64,000 nucleotides of DNA from Arthrobacter sp. CAN_C5 (GTDB taxonomy: Bacteria; Actinomycetota; Actinomycetes; Actinomycetales; Micrococcaceae), in NCBI RefSeq assembly GCF_017875735.1, contig NZ_JAGGMZ010000001.1, positions 2,666,001 to 2,730,000 of the forward strand, in the 5' to 3' direction. Shown here in pieces: positions 1 through 8,202 of the stretch (its first letter is position 1; each line of letters opens with the position of its first letter). The position numbers were made by a program, and so were the translations under genes. The notes beneath the pieces were generated by a model. The model saw only the letters and a program-made list of their open reading frames with translations. It searched no databases and was not told where the DNA came from.

Positions 1-1569
1 CTCCGCGGCGAACTTCTCAGGTCCGAGCTCCTGCAGCCGCTGCCGCGATCCGGGGCCCGGGGCGGCGTCGTCCTCGCCAGCGACGGGGAGCTTCTCGGCC
101 GGGTCGATCTCCACGAGCCGTTCGCCGTGGGGTTTGTTCACGGTCACGTCGGCAAGCCAGGTGAGCAGTTTCGTGCCCCGGTCCGCGGACACCCTGGCCG
201 TCAGCAACTCGGGGCGTTCATCGATGAAGTTCGTGGCGACGTCCCCGGCAATGAAGTCCGGATCATCCAGGACGGCCTGCAGGAACGAAATGTTCGTCGA
301 CACCCCGCGCACCCGGAACTCGGCCAGGGCACGCCGGGCGCGGGTCACCGCGGACTTGTGGTCCCGGCCACGACAGGTCAACTTCACCAACATGGAATCG
401 AAATGGGGGCTGATCTCGGCGCCCGCATACACGGTACCGCCGTCGAGCCGCACCCCCGCACCGCCAGCAGACCGGTACGCGGTGATCTGCCCGACGTCGG
501 GCCGGAAACCATTCGCGGGATCCTCGGTGGTAATACGGCTCTGCAGGGCGGCGCCGCGCACCTGGACACTGTCCTGGCTCAGACCCAGATCGGCCAGGGA
601 CTCACCGGCGGCGATGCGCAGCTGCGCCTGCACCAGGTCAACATCGGTGATCTCCTCGGTGACCGTGTGCTCCACCTGGATACGCGGATTCATCTCAATG
701 AACACGTGCTGGCCAGCCCGCTCCCCCACCGTGTCCACAAGAAACTCGACCGTACCCGCGTTCACGTAACCCAACGCCTTCGCGAACGCGACAGCATCCC
801 GGTGCAAAGCCTGCCGGATACCCTCGTCAAGGTTAGGGGCCGGGGCAATCTCAATAACCTTCTGGTGGCGGCGCTGGATAGAACAATCACGCTCAAACAA
901 GTGCATCACGTTGCCCTGGGCATCAGCCAGGATCTGCACCTCGATGTGACGGGGCCGCAACACCGCCTGCTCCAGGAACATGGTCGGATCACCGAACGCC
1001 GAATCGGCCTCCCGCATCGCCGCTTCGAGCGCTTCCCGAAGCCCCTCCCGCTTGTCCACCCGGCGCATCCCGCGCCCACCACCGCCAGCGACCGCCTTGG
1101 CGAAGATCGGGAACCCGATCTCGTCCGCGGCCGCAATGAGCTCATCCAGATCGGCGCTCGGCTGGGAAGACTTCAGCACCGGGATACCGGCCTTACGGGC
1201 AGCCTCCAAAGCATGGACCTTGTTACCGGCAAGTTCCAGCACATCCGCCGGCGGCCCAACAAAGGTAATACCCGCCTCCTCAGCCGCCCGGGCCAGCCCA
1301 GGGTTCTCGGACAGGAACCCGTACCCCGGATAAATCGCGTCGCAACCAGATTCCTTGGCAACCCGAACGATTTCCTCCACGTCCAGGTAAGCACGCACCG
1401 GGTGGCCCTCCTCCCCAATGAGGTAAGCCTCGTCAGCCTTCTGACGATGGATCGAGCCACGATCCTCGTAAGGAAAAACTGCAACTGTCTTCGCGCCGAC
1501 TTCAAAGCCAGCACGGAAGGCACGGATGGCGATCTCGCCACGATTTGCTACCAGAATCTTCGAAAACAT
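1..1569 (-). CDS. pyc: Pyruvate carboxylase, N-terminal part (cut by window edge)
   Basis: Biotin-dependent enzyme that carboxylates pyruvate to oxaloacetate in the cytoplasm, an anaplerotic step. The first 523 residues are present; the C-terminal carboxyltransferase and biotinyl domains lie beyond base 1. The protein opens with MFSKILVANRGEIAIRAFRA, the biotin carboxylase N-domain, followed by the glycine-rich ATP-grasp loop (AVAGGGGRGMR) and the NPRIQVEHTVTEE catalytic segment. The end, with VNKPHGERLVEIDPAEKLP and GSRQRLQELGPEKFA, is the linker typical of pyruvate carboxylase rather than acetyl- or propionyl-CoA carboxylase alpha chains. The ATG start gives the canonical N terminus. It is divergent from the ParA-like gene at 1779, with about 210 bases between them for both promoters. 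Confidence 0.93.
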   Translation of the reverse strand, partial: MFSKILVANRGEIAIRAFRAGFEVGAKTVAVFPYEDRGSIHRQKADEAYLIGEEGHPVRAYLDVEEIVRVAKESGCDAIYPGYGFLSENPGLARAAEEAGITFVGPPADVLELAGNKVHALEAARKAGIPVLKSSQPSADLDELIAAADEIGFPIFAKAVAGGGGRGMRRVDKREGLREALEAAMREADSAFGDPTMFLEQAVLRPRHIEVQILADAQGNVMHLFERDCSIQRRHQKVIEIAPAPNLDEGIRQALHRDAVAFAKALGYVNAGTVEFLVDTVGERAGQHVFIEMNPRIQVEHTVTEEITDVDLVQAQLRIAAGESLADLGLSQDSVQVRGAALQSRITTEDPANGFRPDVGQITAYRSAGGAGVRLDGGTVYAGAEISPHFDSMLVKLTCRGRDHKSAVTRARRALAEFRVRGVSTNISFLQAVLDDPDFIAGDVATNFIDERPELLTARVSADRGTKLLTWLADVTVNKPHGERLVEIDPAEKLPVAGEDDAAPGPGSRQRLQELGPEKFAAE

Positions 1570-1778
1570 CGCTCTCCTGCGGACGTGCATCTCACCAGTG
1601 GATACCTGCGACCGTGTGCTACATCACGGCACTGCTCACCCTACCGCGCTGTGGGGTTCCACCCTTAACCCTTCGCAACATCGTGTTCTGGAGGCGGCGC
1701 TTGCTGGCTTCATAACGGCACCTGGTCAACCTATGATGGGAGTGTAGATCGACGAGATGTTAGGTGTTGGGTTAATAA

Positions 1779-2615
1779 GTGCAAGTAGTGAGCATCAGCA
1801 GCCTCAAGGGCGGCGTCGGTAAGACCTCGGTCACCCTGGGACTGGCATCAGCAGCGCTGGCAGCCGGCATTCCGACCCTGGTGGTGGATCTGGACCCCCA
1901 TGCTGACGCCACCACCGGCATTGGCGTGAAGCCAGCCGACCGGATCGACATCGGGCGGTTGCTGGGGAACGCCCGCCGCGGCGACCTTCCGGGCAATGTG
2001 GCGCCGAGCGGCTGGGTAGCCTCCGCACGGCAACACAACCGGTCGACGTCGGGCGCGAAGACTGTCCTGGACGTAGCAGTGGGCTCCGCCTACTCGGGAA
2101 TCTATGACCGGCCAGATCTCGGAAGGCGGGACCTGCGCCGCCTGAGCACCCTGCTGTCCCGGGTGGAGGGGTACGGCCTGGTCCTGATCGATTGCCCCCC
2201 GTCCCTGAACGGCCTGACCCGGATGGCGTGGACCGCCAGCAACCGGGTGCTGCTGGTCGCAGAGCCGGCCCTGTTCTCCGTGGCCGGCACTGAACGGACC
2301 ATGCGGGCCATCGAGTTGTTCAAGCGCGAGTTCGCGCCGAACCTGTCCACCGCCGGGATTGTCGCCAACCGGGTCCGCCCGAATTCGAACGAACATACCT
2401 TCCGGCTCGCTGAGATGCGGCAGATGTTCGGTGACCTTCTGTTGAGCCCGATCATCACCGATCAGGAGAACTGGCAGCAGATCCAGGGTGCCGCCCACTC
2501 GGTACACCACTGGCCAGGGGAATTGGCACGCCAGACTTCCGGGTACTTTGATGAACTGCTCAGAAATGTGGTCGACTCGGGGCGGCTACGGAGCCGGGTG
2601 GCGCGTCGCGCCTGA
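1779..2615 (+). CDS. ParA-family ATPase, orphan
   Basis: A 278-residue P-loop ATPase of the ParA/MinD superfamily. The deviant Walker A motif KGGVGKTSVTL lies at residues 10-20, then VVDLDPHADATTG (Walker A-prime/Mg region) and LVLIDCPPSLNGLTR (Walker B). The start is GTG; the motif follows directly, as usual in the family. No ParB gene or obvious parS site is adjacent, and a second, Soj-like ParA sits at 22133-23023, so this one is probably not the chromosome segregation ParA. It is convergent with the MerR gene at 2687 and next to the ftsR-garA cluster. Whether it positions a cell-division or other cargo is unknown. Confidence 0.85.
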   Translation: MQVVSISSLKGGVGKTSVTLGLASAALAAGIPTLVVDLDPHADATTGIGVKPADRIDIGRLLGNARRGDLPGNVAPSGWVASARQHNRSTSGAKTVLDVAVGSAYSGIYDRPDLGRRDLRRLSTLLSRVEGYGLVLIDCPPSLNGLTRMAWTASNRVLLVAEPALFSVAGTERTMRAIELFKREFAPNLSTAGIVANRVRPNSNEHTFRLAEMRQMFGDLLLSPIITDQENWQQIQGAAHSVHHWPGELARQTSGYFDELLRNVVDSGRLRSRVARRA

Positions 2616-2686
2616 TGGCTTGACGGGCCCGGTGATGATGGGTCTGCCCCAAGAAAAGGGGGGCCTAGCTGCTGTGAAGCGGGAAG

Positions 2687-3280
2687 CTAGCTGATTTTGC
2701 GGGTGGCCCGGCGTTTGCTGAGCTCGTCGTCCGGGAAATCCTGATCGGCGGCGTGTTCGCTGGGAAGTGCCGCAAGGCTGCCTTCCACTTCTCGCCAGAC
2801 CTTACCGACGGCGATGCCGAAGACTCCCTGCCCGCCCTGGACCAGGTCGATGACTTCCTCGGCGGAGGTGCACTCGTAGACGCTGGCGCCGTCGCTCATC
2901 AGGGTGATCTGGGCCAGGTCTTCGACGCCACGTTCGCGGAGGTGTTCGATCGCTGTTCGGATCTGCTGCAGGGAGACGCCGGTGTCGAGGAGGCGCTTGA
3001 CCACCTTGAGCACCAGGATGTCACGGAAGCCGTACAGGCGCTGGGTGCCGGATCCGGAGGCGCCCCGCACCGCAGGTTCAACCAGCCCGGTGCGGGCCCA
3101 GTAGTCGAGCTGCCGGTAGGTAATGCCAGCGGCCTTGCAGGCGGTGGGGCCGCGATAGCCGGCATCCTCGTCGAGGATGGGGAGGTCTTCGGTGAAGAGG
3201 AGGCCCTGTGCGCTGGTAGGGATGCCAGTTCCGGCCGCAACCGCGTTGGAACCCGTACCGGCGTCGCCTTTGGGACTCAC
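2687..3280 (-). CDS. MerR-family transcriptional regulator (second MerR of the cluster)
   Basis: A 197-residue DNA-binding protein. An N-terminal low-complexity part is followed by a MerR helix-turn-helix (YRGPTACKAAGITYRQLDYW, then RLYGFRDILVLKVVKRLLDTG) and a coiled helix with SLQQIRTAIEHLRERG. There is no cysteine-rich metal-sensing tail. I chose the GTG start because GAGGAGG lies six bases upstream; a longer in-frame ATG at 3337 has no ribosome binding site. It is the last gene of the minus-strand order gcvH, garA, ftsR, bifunctional nuclease, merR, which is conserved in Actinobacteria. Its target is not visible. Confidence 0.88.
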   Translation of the reverse strand: MSPKGDAGTGSNAVAAGTGIPTSAQGLLFTEDLPILDEDAGYRGPTACKAAGITYRQLDYWARTGLVEPAVRGASGSGTQRLYGFRDILVLKVVKRLLDTGVSLQQIRTAIEHLRERGVEDLAQITLMSDGASVYECTSAEEVIDLVQGGQGVFGIAVGKVWREVEGSLAALPSEHAADQDFPDDELSKRRATRKIS

Positions 3281-3476
3281 GTGCTGCCTCCTCGTTCTGT
3301 TCACCGTTGGAATACTAGGCACGGCAGCATCCGACATACACCAGAATTCTCAGGGTTTGCTCTCAAGTTTGCCCTGAGTTCATTGGTAGTGCAATGGAAC
3401 CGTATGATTCGACGTTAGATTGCCGGGCACCCCAGGTCAAAGATGCAGGCCCTAAAGAGTTTGGCGTGTCGGGCCG

Positions 3477-3986
3477 TCAGCGCTCGAAATCCTCCGGCTC
3501 GACGTCTGCAAGGAACTCGCGGAACTGACGCAGTTCCCGTTCGGCGTTCACCGGTGGGGTGGCGGGGGTCTCGTCGTCGTCGTGCTCGGTTGCCTCGGTG
3601 ATCTCGACGCCGGCCTCGTCCATGACCGAGGATGCGCAGTAGATGGGGCAGGGAACGCGGAGCGCCACGGCGATGGCGTCGGAGGCCCGGGAGCTCACCG
3701 TGGTGCCGTCGTCGAACACCAACTCGGCGTGGAAGACCGTGTCTTCCACAGAGGTGAGCTGCACCTGCCGGACGGACCGGCCGAGGGCGTTGACCACGCT
3801 GACCAACAGATCGTGGGTCATGGGGCGCGGCGGGACGATGCCCTGCTGGACGAACGCGATGGCGCTGGCTTCGGGCGCGCCGATCCAGATCGGAATGTGG
3901 CGCTCCCCCTGGGTCTCCTTGAGAAGGACCAGCGGTTGGTTGGAGGGCAGTTCGATCCGTACTCCGACAACTTCTACTTCAAGCAT
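3477..3986 (-). CDS. Bifunctional nuclease family protein (DUF151/BFN domain)
   Basis: A 169-residue protein made almost entirely of the BFN domain: MLEVEVVGVRIELPSNQPLV, then LKETQGERHIPIWIGAPEA, MTHDLL, and SRASDAIAVALRVPCPIY. The family is named for plant proteins with DNase and RNase activity; in Actinobacteria it is a conserved cytoplasmic protein of unknown substrate (M. tuberculosis Rv1829 type). The C-terminal 40 residues are acidic and less conserved. It lies between two merR genes, 11 bases downstream of ftsR, and is probably co-transcribed with it. Confidence 0.88.
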   Translation of the reverse strand: MLEVEVVGVRIELPSNQPLVLLKETQGERHIPIWIGAPEASAIAFVQQGIVPPRPMTHDLLVSVVNALGRSVRQVQLTSVEDTVFHAELVFDDGTTVSSRASDAIAVALRVPCPIYCASSVMDEAGVEITEATEHDDDETPATPPVNAERELRQFREFLADVEPEDFER

Positions 3987-3997
3987 TGTGGGCCGCC

Positions 3998-4747
3998 TCA
4001 GCTATCCATGCGGGAAATTTGTCCCTGAACCAGCGCCGTGTGCAGGTTCAGGCACAGCTCGCTGATCTCACGGGCCATTTCGGCGGCGCGGGCCTTCGAG
4101 GCGACGTCACGCCGGGAGGCGACGGGTGCAACCACCCGCTCGACGAGGCCCAGTTCGCGGTCAGCGGCCGCGCGGAACGGGCGGAGGTGACGGGGTTCGA
4201 TTCCGTGACCTTCGAGCAGCACGCACGCCCGCGTGATCCGCAGAGCGTGCTCGTCGAATCGCCCATCGACGGGGGCGATCAGCCCGAAGCCCACCAGGTC
4301 GAGGACGAGAGCATGCCTGGCCCCTGCCTCTGCCGTCAGGGTTTCAAGCGTGAGTGAACGCGTATAGGAGTGCAGGTCGCGGGACAGCTGCTCGGAGACC
4401 ATCCGGGGCGAAAGGGTCATCCCGCCGGGGAGCGATTCGGGCTGCTCGCCGCGGTCGATCGCGTCGACGTAGTCCTTGATGACTTTCAGCGGCAGGTACT
4501 GGTCGCGTTGGAGCGCAAGCACGAACCGGAGGCGCTCAACATCGTGCGGTGCATATTTGCGGTACCCGGCGCGGGTGCGCTGGGGCGAAATCAGCCCCTT
4601 CTCTTCAAGGAACCTGATTTTGGACGCGGTGATTTGCGGGAAGTCCTCGGACAGTTCCGTCAGGACCTCGCCGATGTTGAGCACGTTGCCGTGGACTCGC
4701 TCGGGAGCGATGCCTACGGTGCGCCGTGCTGACTGGGGTGAGGGCAT
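3998..4747 (-). CDS. ftsR: MerR-family regulator FtsR
   Basis: A 249-residue regulator. The N-terminal HTH reads LNIGEVLTELSEDFPQITAS, KIRFLEEKGLISPQRTRAGYRKY, followed by the dimerisation helix RLRFVLALQRDQYLPLKVIKDYV. This matches the actinobacterial protein known in Corynebacterium glutamicum as FtsR, an activator of ftsZ. The long C-terminal part (residues 110-249) is helical and has no recognisable ligand-binding domain. The gene is 10 bases downstream of the FHA gene and upstream of the BFN gene. The name rests on family and synteny; the regulated promoter is not in the window. Confidence 0.85.
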   Translation of the reverse strand: MPSPQSARRTVGIAPERVHGNVLNIGEVLTELSEDFPQITASKIRFLEEKGLISPQRTRAGYRKYAPHDVERLRFVLALQRDQYLPLKVIKDYVDAIDRGEQPESLPGGMTLSPRMVSEQLSRDLHSYTRSLTLETLTAEAGARHALVLDLVGFGLIAPVDGRFDEHALRITRACVLLEGHGIEPRHLRPFRAAADRELGLVERVVAPVASRRDVASKARAAEMAREISELCLNLHTALVQGQISRMDS

Positions 4748-4757
4748 GCAGCGGGAC

Positions 4758-5255
4758 CTATTCCTGTCCGAGTGGCTGGACTGGTGGCTGCTGCGCTGCT
4801 GCGGTCTGGGCGCTGTAGAAGGTCAAACGGAACTTGCCGATCTGAATCTCGTTGCCGTTGCGCAGCAACACGCTGTCCACCCGATCATTGCTGACGTAGG
4901 TGCCGTTGAGGCTACGGGTGTCGCTGACCGTGAACCCGCCGTCGACCCGCTCAAACTCGGCGTGCTTGCGCGATACCGTGACGTCGTCGAGGAAAATGTC
5001 GGCGTTGGGGTGTCGACCGGCGGTGGTCAGATCCTGGTCGAGGAGGAATCGCGCACCGGAGTTGGGACCACTGTGAGCGATGAGCAAGGCCGAGCTGCTG
5101 GGCAGCGCAGTAACCGCTGCCTGCTCTTCGGCGGAAAGCTTGGGGTCCACGACGGCTGGAGGAGCCAGTGCAGGGATTCCGATGGTGGTGGTCTCCGGCG
5201 ACGGCGCCTGCTGCTCTGATCCGCCATTCGTGGCTGCGTTCTCGTTGCCAACCAT
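4758..5255 (-). CDS. garA: FHA-domain protein of the GarA/OdhI type
   Basis: A 165-residue signalling protein. In mycobacteria and corynebacteria the homologue binds and inhibits 2-oxoglutarate dehydrogenase and controls glutamate metabolism, and is switched off by phosphorylation. The phosphorylation motif ETTT is present at residues 21-24. The FHA domain occupies about residues 70-155, with GRHPNADIFLDDVTVSRKHAEF and SLNGTYVSNDRV, including the phosphothreonine-binding Arg, Ser and Asn. The ATG start is preceded by GGGAGG; an in-frame ATG 18 codons upstream lacks a good site. It lies between ftsR and gcvH, as in related genomes. Confidence 0.9.
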   Translation of the reverse strand: MVGNENAATNGGSEQQAPSPETTTIGIPALAPPAVVDPKLSAEEQAAVTALPSSSALLIAHSGPNSGARFLLDQDLTTAGRHPNADIFLDDVTVSRKHAEFERVDGGFTVSDTRSLNGTYVSNDRVDSVLLRNGNEIQIGKFRLTFYSAQTAAAQQPPVQPLGQE

Positions 5256-5362
5256 TGGTGTTCCCTCCCCAAAATATGTAGCCAACCGGTCGAAAGACCG
5301 ATTGGCCACCGTGTCCTTGCAACGGTGATTTTGCCTAGCTGTGCCGGACGTGCCCGGTCCCT

Positions 5363-5749
5363 CTAGCCTACCTGCTGTGAGTACTCCGTTGAACTCAGGA
5401 GTTCATCCACAACCGAGGGATCGGTGACCTTTATTTCGAGGAGCCATCCTTCGCCGTACGGATCGGAGTTGATGAGCGCCGGGTTGTCCTCGAGGGCTTC
5501 GTTGCGTGCCACCACTTCACCGGTGACGGGGGCGTAAATGTCGCTGACGCTCTTGGTGGATTCGACCTCACCCACCACATCGGCAGCGGTGACCGGTGAG
5601 CCGGCTTCCGGCATCTGGACGTAGACCACGTCTCCGAGGGCATCCTGCGCGAAATCGGTGATCCCCACGCGGACCACACCGTCGTTGCTTGGCGTGGTCA
5701 CCCACTCGTGGTCGGAGGTGTACTGAAGATTCTCTGGAACGTTGCTCAT
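5363..5749 (-). CDS. gcvH: Glycine cleavage system H protein
   Basis: A 128-residue carrier protein that shuttles the aminomethyl group between the P, T and L proteins of the glycine cleavage complex. The lipoyl-attachment lysine is K66 in the segment EVESTKSVSDIYAPVTGEVV. The ending NPALINSDPYGEGWLLEI is typical of the family. The start MSNVPENLQYTSDHEW has AAAGG upstream; the open frame continues 36 codons further 5' without support. No gcvP or gcvT is in the window. The link with garA places glycine and 2-oxoglutarate metabolism side by side. Confidence 0.95.
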   Translation of the reverse strand: MSNVPENLQYTSDHEWVTTPSNDGVVRVGITDFAQDALGDVVYVQMPEAGSPVTAADVVGEVESTKSVSDIYAPVTGEVVARNEALEDNPALINSDPYGEGWLLEIKVTDPSVVDELLSSTEYSQQVG

Positions 5750-5885
5750 GGGCAGCCTTTCGTCATACTCCGGTCCGACTGGGCGCGACGTCCTGGGGAT
5801 GCCACTGATCGAGTATAGGCATAACGCCTGGTCGATGGGCAGGTTCGCCCTACCCACGGACCGCTGAGTGAGGAAAGATCAGTGA

Positions 5886-6932
5886 ATGACCGATCTACCC
5901 TTCCCCCTCCAGCCCATGCTCGCGAAAGCCGTCAGCGAGGTGCCCGCACCCGACAGCGTGACCGGCGGCCTGTTGTACGAACCGAAGTGGGACGGTTTCC
6001 GGGCCATCATCCACCGCGACGGCGACACCGTGGACATCGGTAGCCGCGGGTCCAAGATGCTCACCCGGTACTTTCCCGAACTTGTTGAGGCACTGAAGGT
6101 CTCCCTCCCCGAGCGCTGCGTGGTGGATGGCGAGATTGTGGTGCGCACCGGGTCCCCGGGCAATGAGCGCCTGGACTGGGAGGCCCTGTCCCAGCGCATC
6201 CATCCCGCCGAGAGCCGGGTCCGCCTGCTCGCGGAGGAGACCCCCGCGTCGTTTATCGCGTTTGACCTCCTGGCGGACGGCTCCGGAAACCTTCTCGACT
6301 CCCCCTTCGCCGAACGCCGCGCCGCCCTGGAACGGATAGCGGACGGGTTCAGCGCACCCGTCCACCTGTCACAGACCACCCATGACGTGGACCTCGCCCG
6401 CCGCTGGCTGGTCGAGTTCGAAGGCGCGGGGCTCGACGGTGTGGTCGCCAAGCCGCTCGACGCCGGGTACGAGCCCGGAAAGCGCCGCATGCTCAAGATC
6501 AAGCACCACCGCAGTGCCGACGTCGTCGTCCTCGGCTACCGGGTGCACACCAGTGGTGCCGGTGTCGGCTCCCTGTTGCTCGGACTGTACGACGACGGCG
6601 AGCTGCGCAATGTCGGTGGCGCCTCAGCGTTCACCAACAAACGGCGGCTGGAGCTGGTGGAGGAGCTGGAGCCCGACGTCGTGCGGGACGCCGACGGCGG
6701 CGCGGTGCGTGGTGAAACCGACCGCAGCAGGTTCAGCGGGAGCAAGGATGTGTCGTTTGTGCGCCTGCACCCCCGGCGGGTGATGGAGGTCAGGTATGAC
6801 CAGATGGAGGGCTCACGGTTCCGGCACACCGCCCAGTTCTCCCGGTGGCGGCCGGACCGCGACCCGGAGTCGTGTACGTTCGAGCAATTGGAGGTCCCCG
6901 TGGCGTACGACCTAAGCGAGGTTCTGGCCTAG
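5886..6932 (+). CDS. ligC: ATP-dependent DNA ligase (LigC type)
   Basis: A 348-residue single-subunit ATP-dependent DNA ligase. The nucleotidyl-transfer lysine is K34 in motif I (YEPKWDGFRA). Later motifs include DIGSRGSKMLTRYFPELV (motif Ia/II), VVDGEIVV (motif III), FIAFDLLADG, EGAGLDGVVAKPLDAGYEPG (motif IV) and MLKIKHHRSADVVVLGY (motif V). The C-terminal OB-fold region covers about residues 215-348. The size matches LigC, a ligase without the polymerase and nuclease domains of LigD. It is convergent with the separate polymerase-domain gene at 6973. The likely role is short-patch or end-joining repair; no Ku gene is in the window. Confidence 0.9.
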   Translation: MTDLPFPLQPMLAKAVSEVPAPDSVTGGLLYEPKWDGFRAIIHRDGDTVDIGSRGSKMLTRYFPELVEALKVSLPERCVVDGEIVVRTGSPGNERLDWEALSQRIHPAESRVRLLAEETPASFIAFDLLADGSGNLLDSPFAERRAALERIADGFSAPVHLSQTTHDVDLARRWLVEFEGAGLDGVVAKPLDAGYEPGKRRMLKIKHHRSADVVVLGYRVHTSGAGVGSLLLGLYDDGELRNVGGASAFTNKRRLELVEELEPDVVRDADGGAVRGETDRSRFSGSKDVSFVRLHPRRVMEVRYDQMEGSRFRHTAQFSRWRPDRDPESCTFEQLEVPVAYDLSEVLA

Positions 6933-6943
6933 GTGTACTGACG

Positions 6944-6988
6944 CCCTATTTGCCCTATTTGTCCTATTTGCCCTACTTGTCCTTCTTG
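6944..6988. repeat. Five 9-bp tandem repeats at a gene end
   Basis: Degenerate copies of CCCTATTTG run head to tail between the convergent ligC and polymerase-domain genes and enter the last codons of the latter. On the minus strand each of four copies carries an in-phase TAG (at 6973, 6964, 6955 and 6946), so the gene ends in a ladder of stop codons. Confidence 0.85.
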
Positions 6989-7995
6989 GCACGGCTGGGC
7001 TGGACGCGGGACGGCTCCCCCGGCATTTTGGGATAGTCGGGCGGGAACGGGAGTTCGCCGAGGCCCGAGTCGAGGTCGCGCTGCCACCAGCTCAGCAGCT
7101 CATCAATGGAGCCCGGCTTGTCGTGGAAACGTGCCCACGGGTCGCCGATGGTTTTGAGCCGTTCCGGCACGGTGAGGACGGTGTAGTTACGGGGGTCGGC
7201 GTTCTCCAGCTCATCCCACTCGATTGGGCATGACACCGGGGCATGGGCGAGGGCCCGAGGGCTGTAGGCACCGGCGATGGTGCGGTCGCGGTTGGCCTGG
7301 TTGAAGTCGACGAACACTTTTTCGCCGCGTTCTTCCTTCCACCACGCCGTCGTGACGGCGTCGGGCATCCGGCGTTCCAGCTCACGGGCCGCGGCAATCA
7401 CCGCGTGGCGGACGTCCAGGAACTCCCGGACCGGTTCGATCGGGGCGAAGACGTGCAGCCCACGGTTGCCTGAGGTTTTGATGAACGCCTCGAGACCGGC
7501 TTCCTGCAGCACCTTCCGTAGCTCGATCGCGGCAGGGATGGCGTCGTCGAAATCAGTGCCCGGTTGCGGGTCCAGATCAATCCGCAGCTGGTCCGGATTG
7601 TCCGAATTGTCGGCCCGCGACGGCCAGGGGTGAAAGACGATCGTGTTCATCTGGGCGGCCCAGACGGCGGCGGCAGGCTCGTCGATGACGAGCTGCGGGT
7701 GAGACCTGGCGCTGGGATAGATGACCATCACCGACCGGATGTACTCGGGGGCACCCTTGGGTGGATTCTTGGAGAAGAACTGCTCGCCGCCGATTCCGTC
7801 CTTGAACCGCTGCAGGGCCAGGGGACGGTCACCATTGGCAGCGACGAAGGACTCCCCCACCTCGACCAGGTACTTGGCCAGGTCCAGCTTGGTAATCCCG
7901 AGGTCAAGCCATAGCACCCGGCTGGGACTGGAGATCCGCACATCCCGGGAGCCATGGGGGCCGTCAACGGTCAGGACTGTCGCCTCAGATGCCAT
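6973..7995 (-). CDS. ligD: NHEJ polymerase/primase domain protein (stand-alone LigD PolDom)
   Basis: A 340-residue archaeo-eukaryotic-primase-like polymerase domain, the part of LigD that fills and extends ends during non-homologous end joining. Visible motifs are the metal-binding LRIDLDPQPGTDFDDA (the Asp pair), KTSGNRGLHVFAPI (nucleotide contact) and AWWKEERGEKVFVDFNQANR. Ligase and phosphoesterase domains are absent; LigC is encoded next door. The start MASEATVLTV follows a GGGAG sequence; the open frame extends 250 codons further upstream only because of high G+C, and that part crosses into the oppositely oriented gene. The symbol is by domain homology only. Confidence 0.88.
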   Translation of the reverse strand: MASEATVLTVDGPHGSRDVRISSPSRVLWLDLGITKLDLAKYLVEVGESFVAANGDRPLALQRFKDGIGGEQFFSKNPPKGAPEYIRSVMVIYPSARSHPQLVIDEPAAAVWAAQMNTIVFHPWPSRADNSDNPDQLRIDLDPQPGTDFDDAIPAAIELRKVLQEAGLEAFIKTSGNRGLHVFAPIEPVREFLDVRHAVIAAARELERRMPDAVTTAWWKEERGEKVFVDFNQANRDRTIAGAYSPRALAHAPVSCPIEWDELENADPRNYTVLTVPERLKTIGDPWARFHDKPGSIDELLSWWQRDLDSGLGELPFPPDYPKMPGEPSRVQPSRAKKDK

Positions 7996-8202
7996 AGCTA
8001 CAACATACTCCCGGACGGGCCTCCCACCACCTATTTCTGGCACTGGCCTAGCTTTGTAAGCGTGTTCGACCAGCCCCTTCCCGGCTCGACCCCGGAGCCT
8101 CCCGCGGATCCAACTCAACGGATTGTTTGCGCCTTGACGGTGTGTCACGAGGCCCCTACCTTTGGGCGAAGGGGACGTCCGTCGACAGCTGGAAGGTTGC
8201 AC

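Noticed and set aside
127-1668. A 513-codon plus-strand open frame opposite pyc
   Set aside because: It lies fully antisense to a clear pyruvate carboxylase; high G+C makes such antisense frames common.
2646-2664. A terminator between parA and merR
   Set aside because: CCCC and GGGG arms of four bases around AAGAAAA are too short to support a call.
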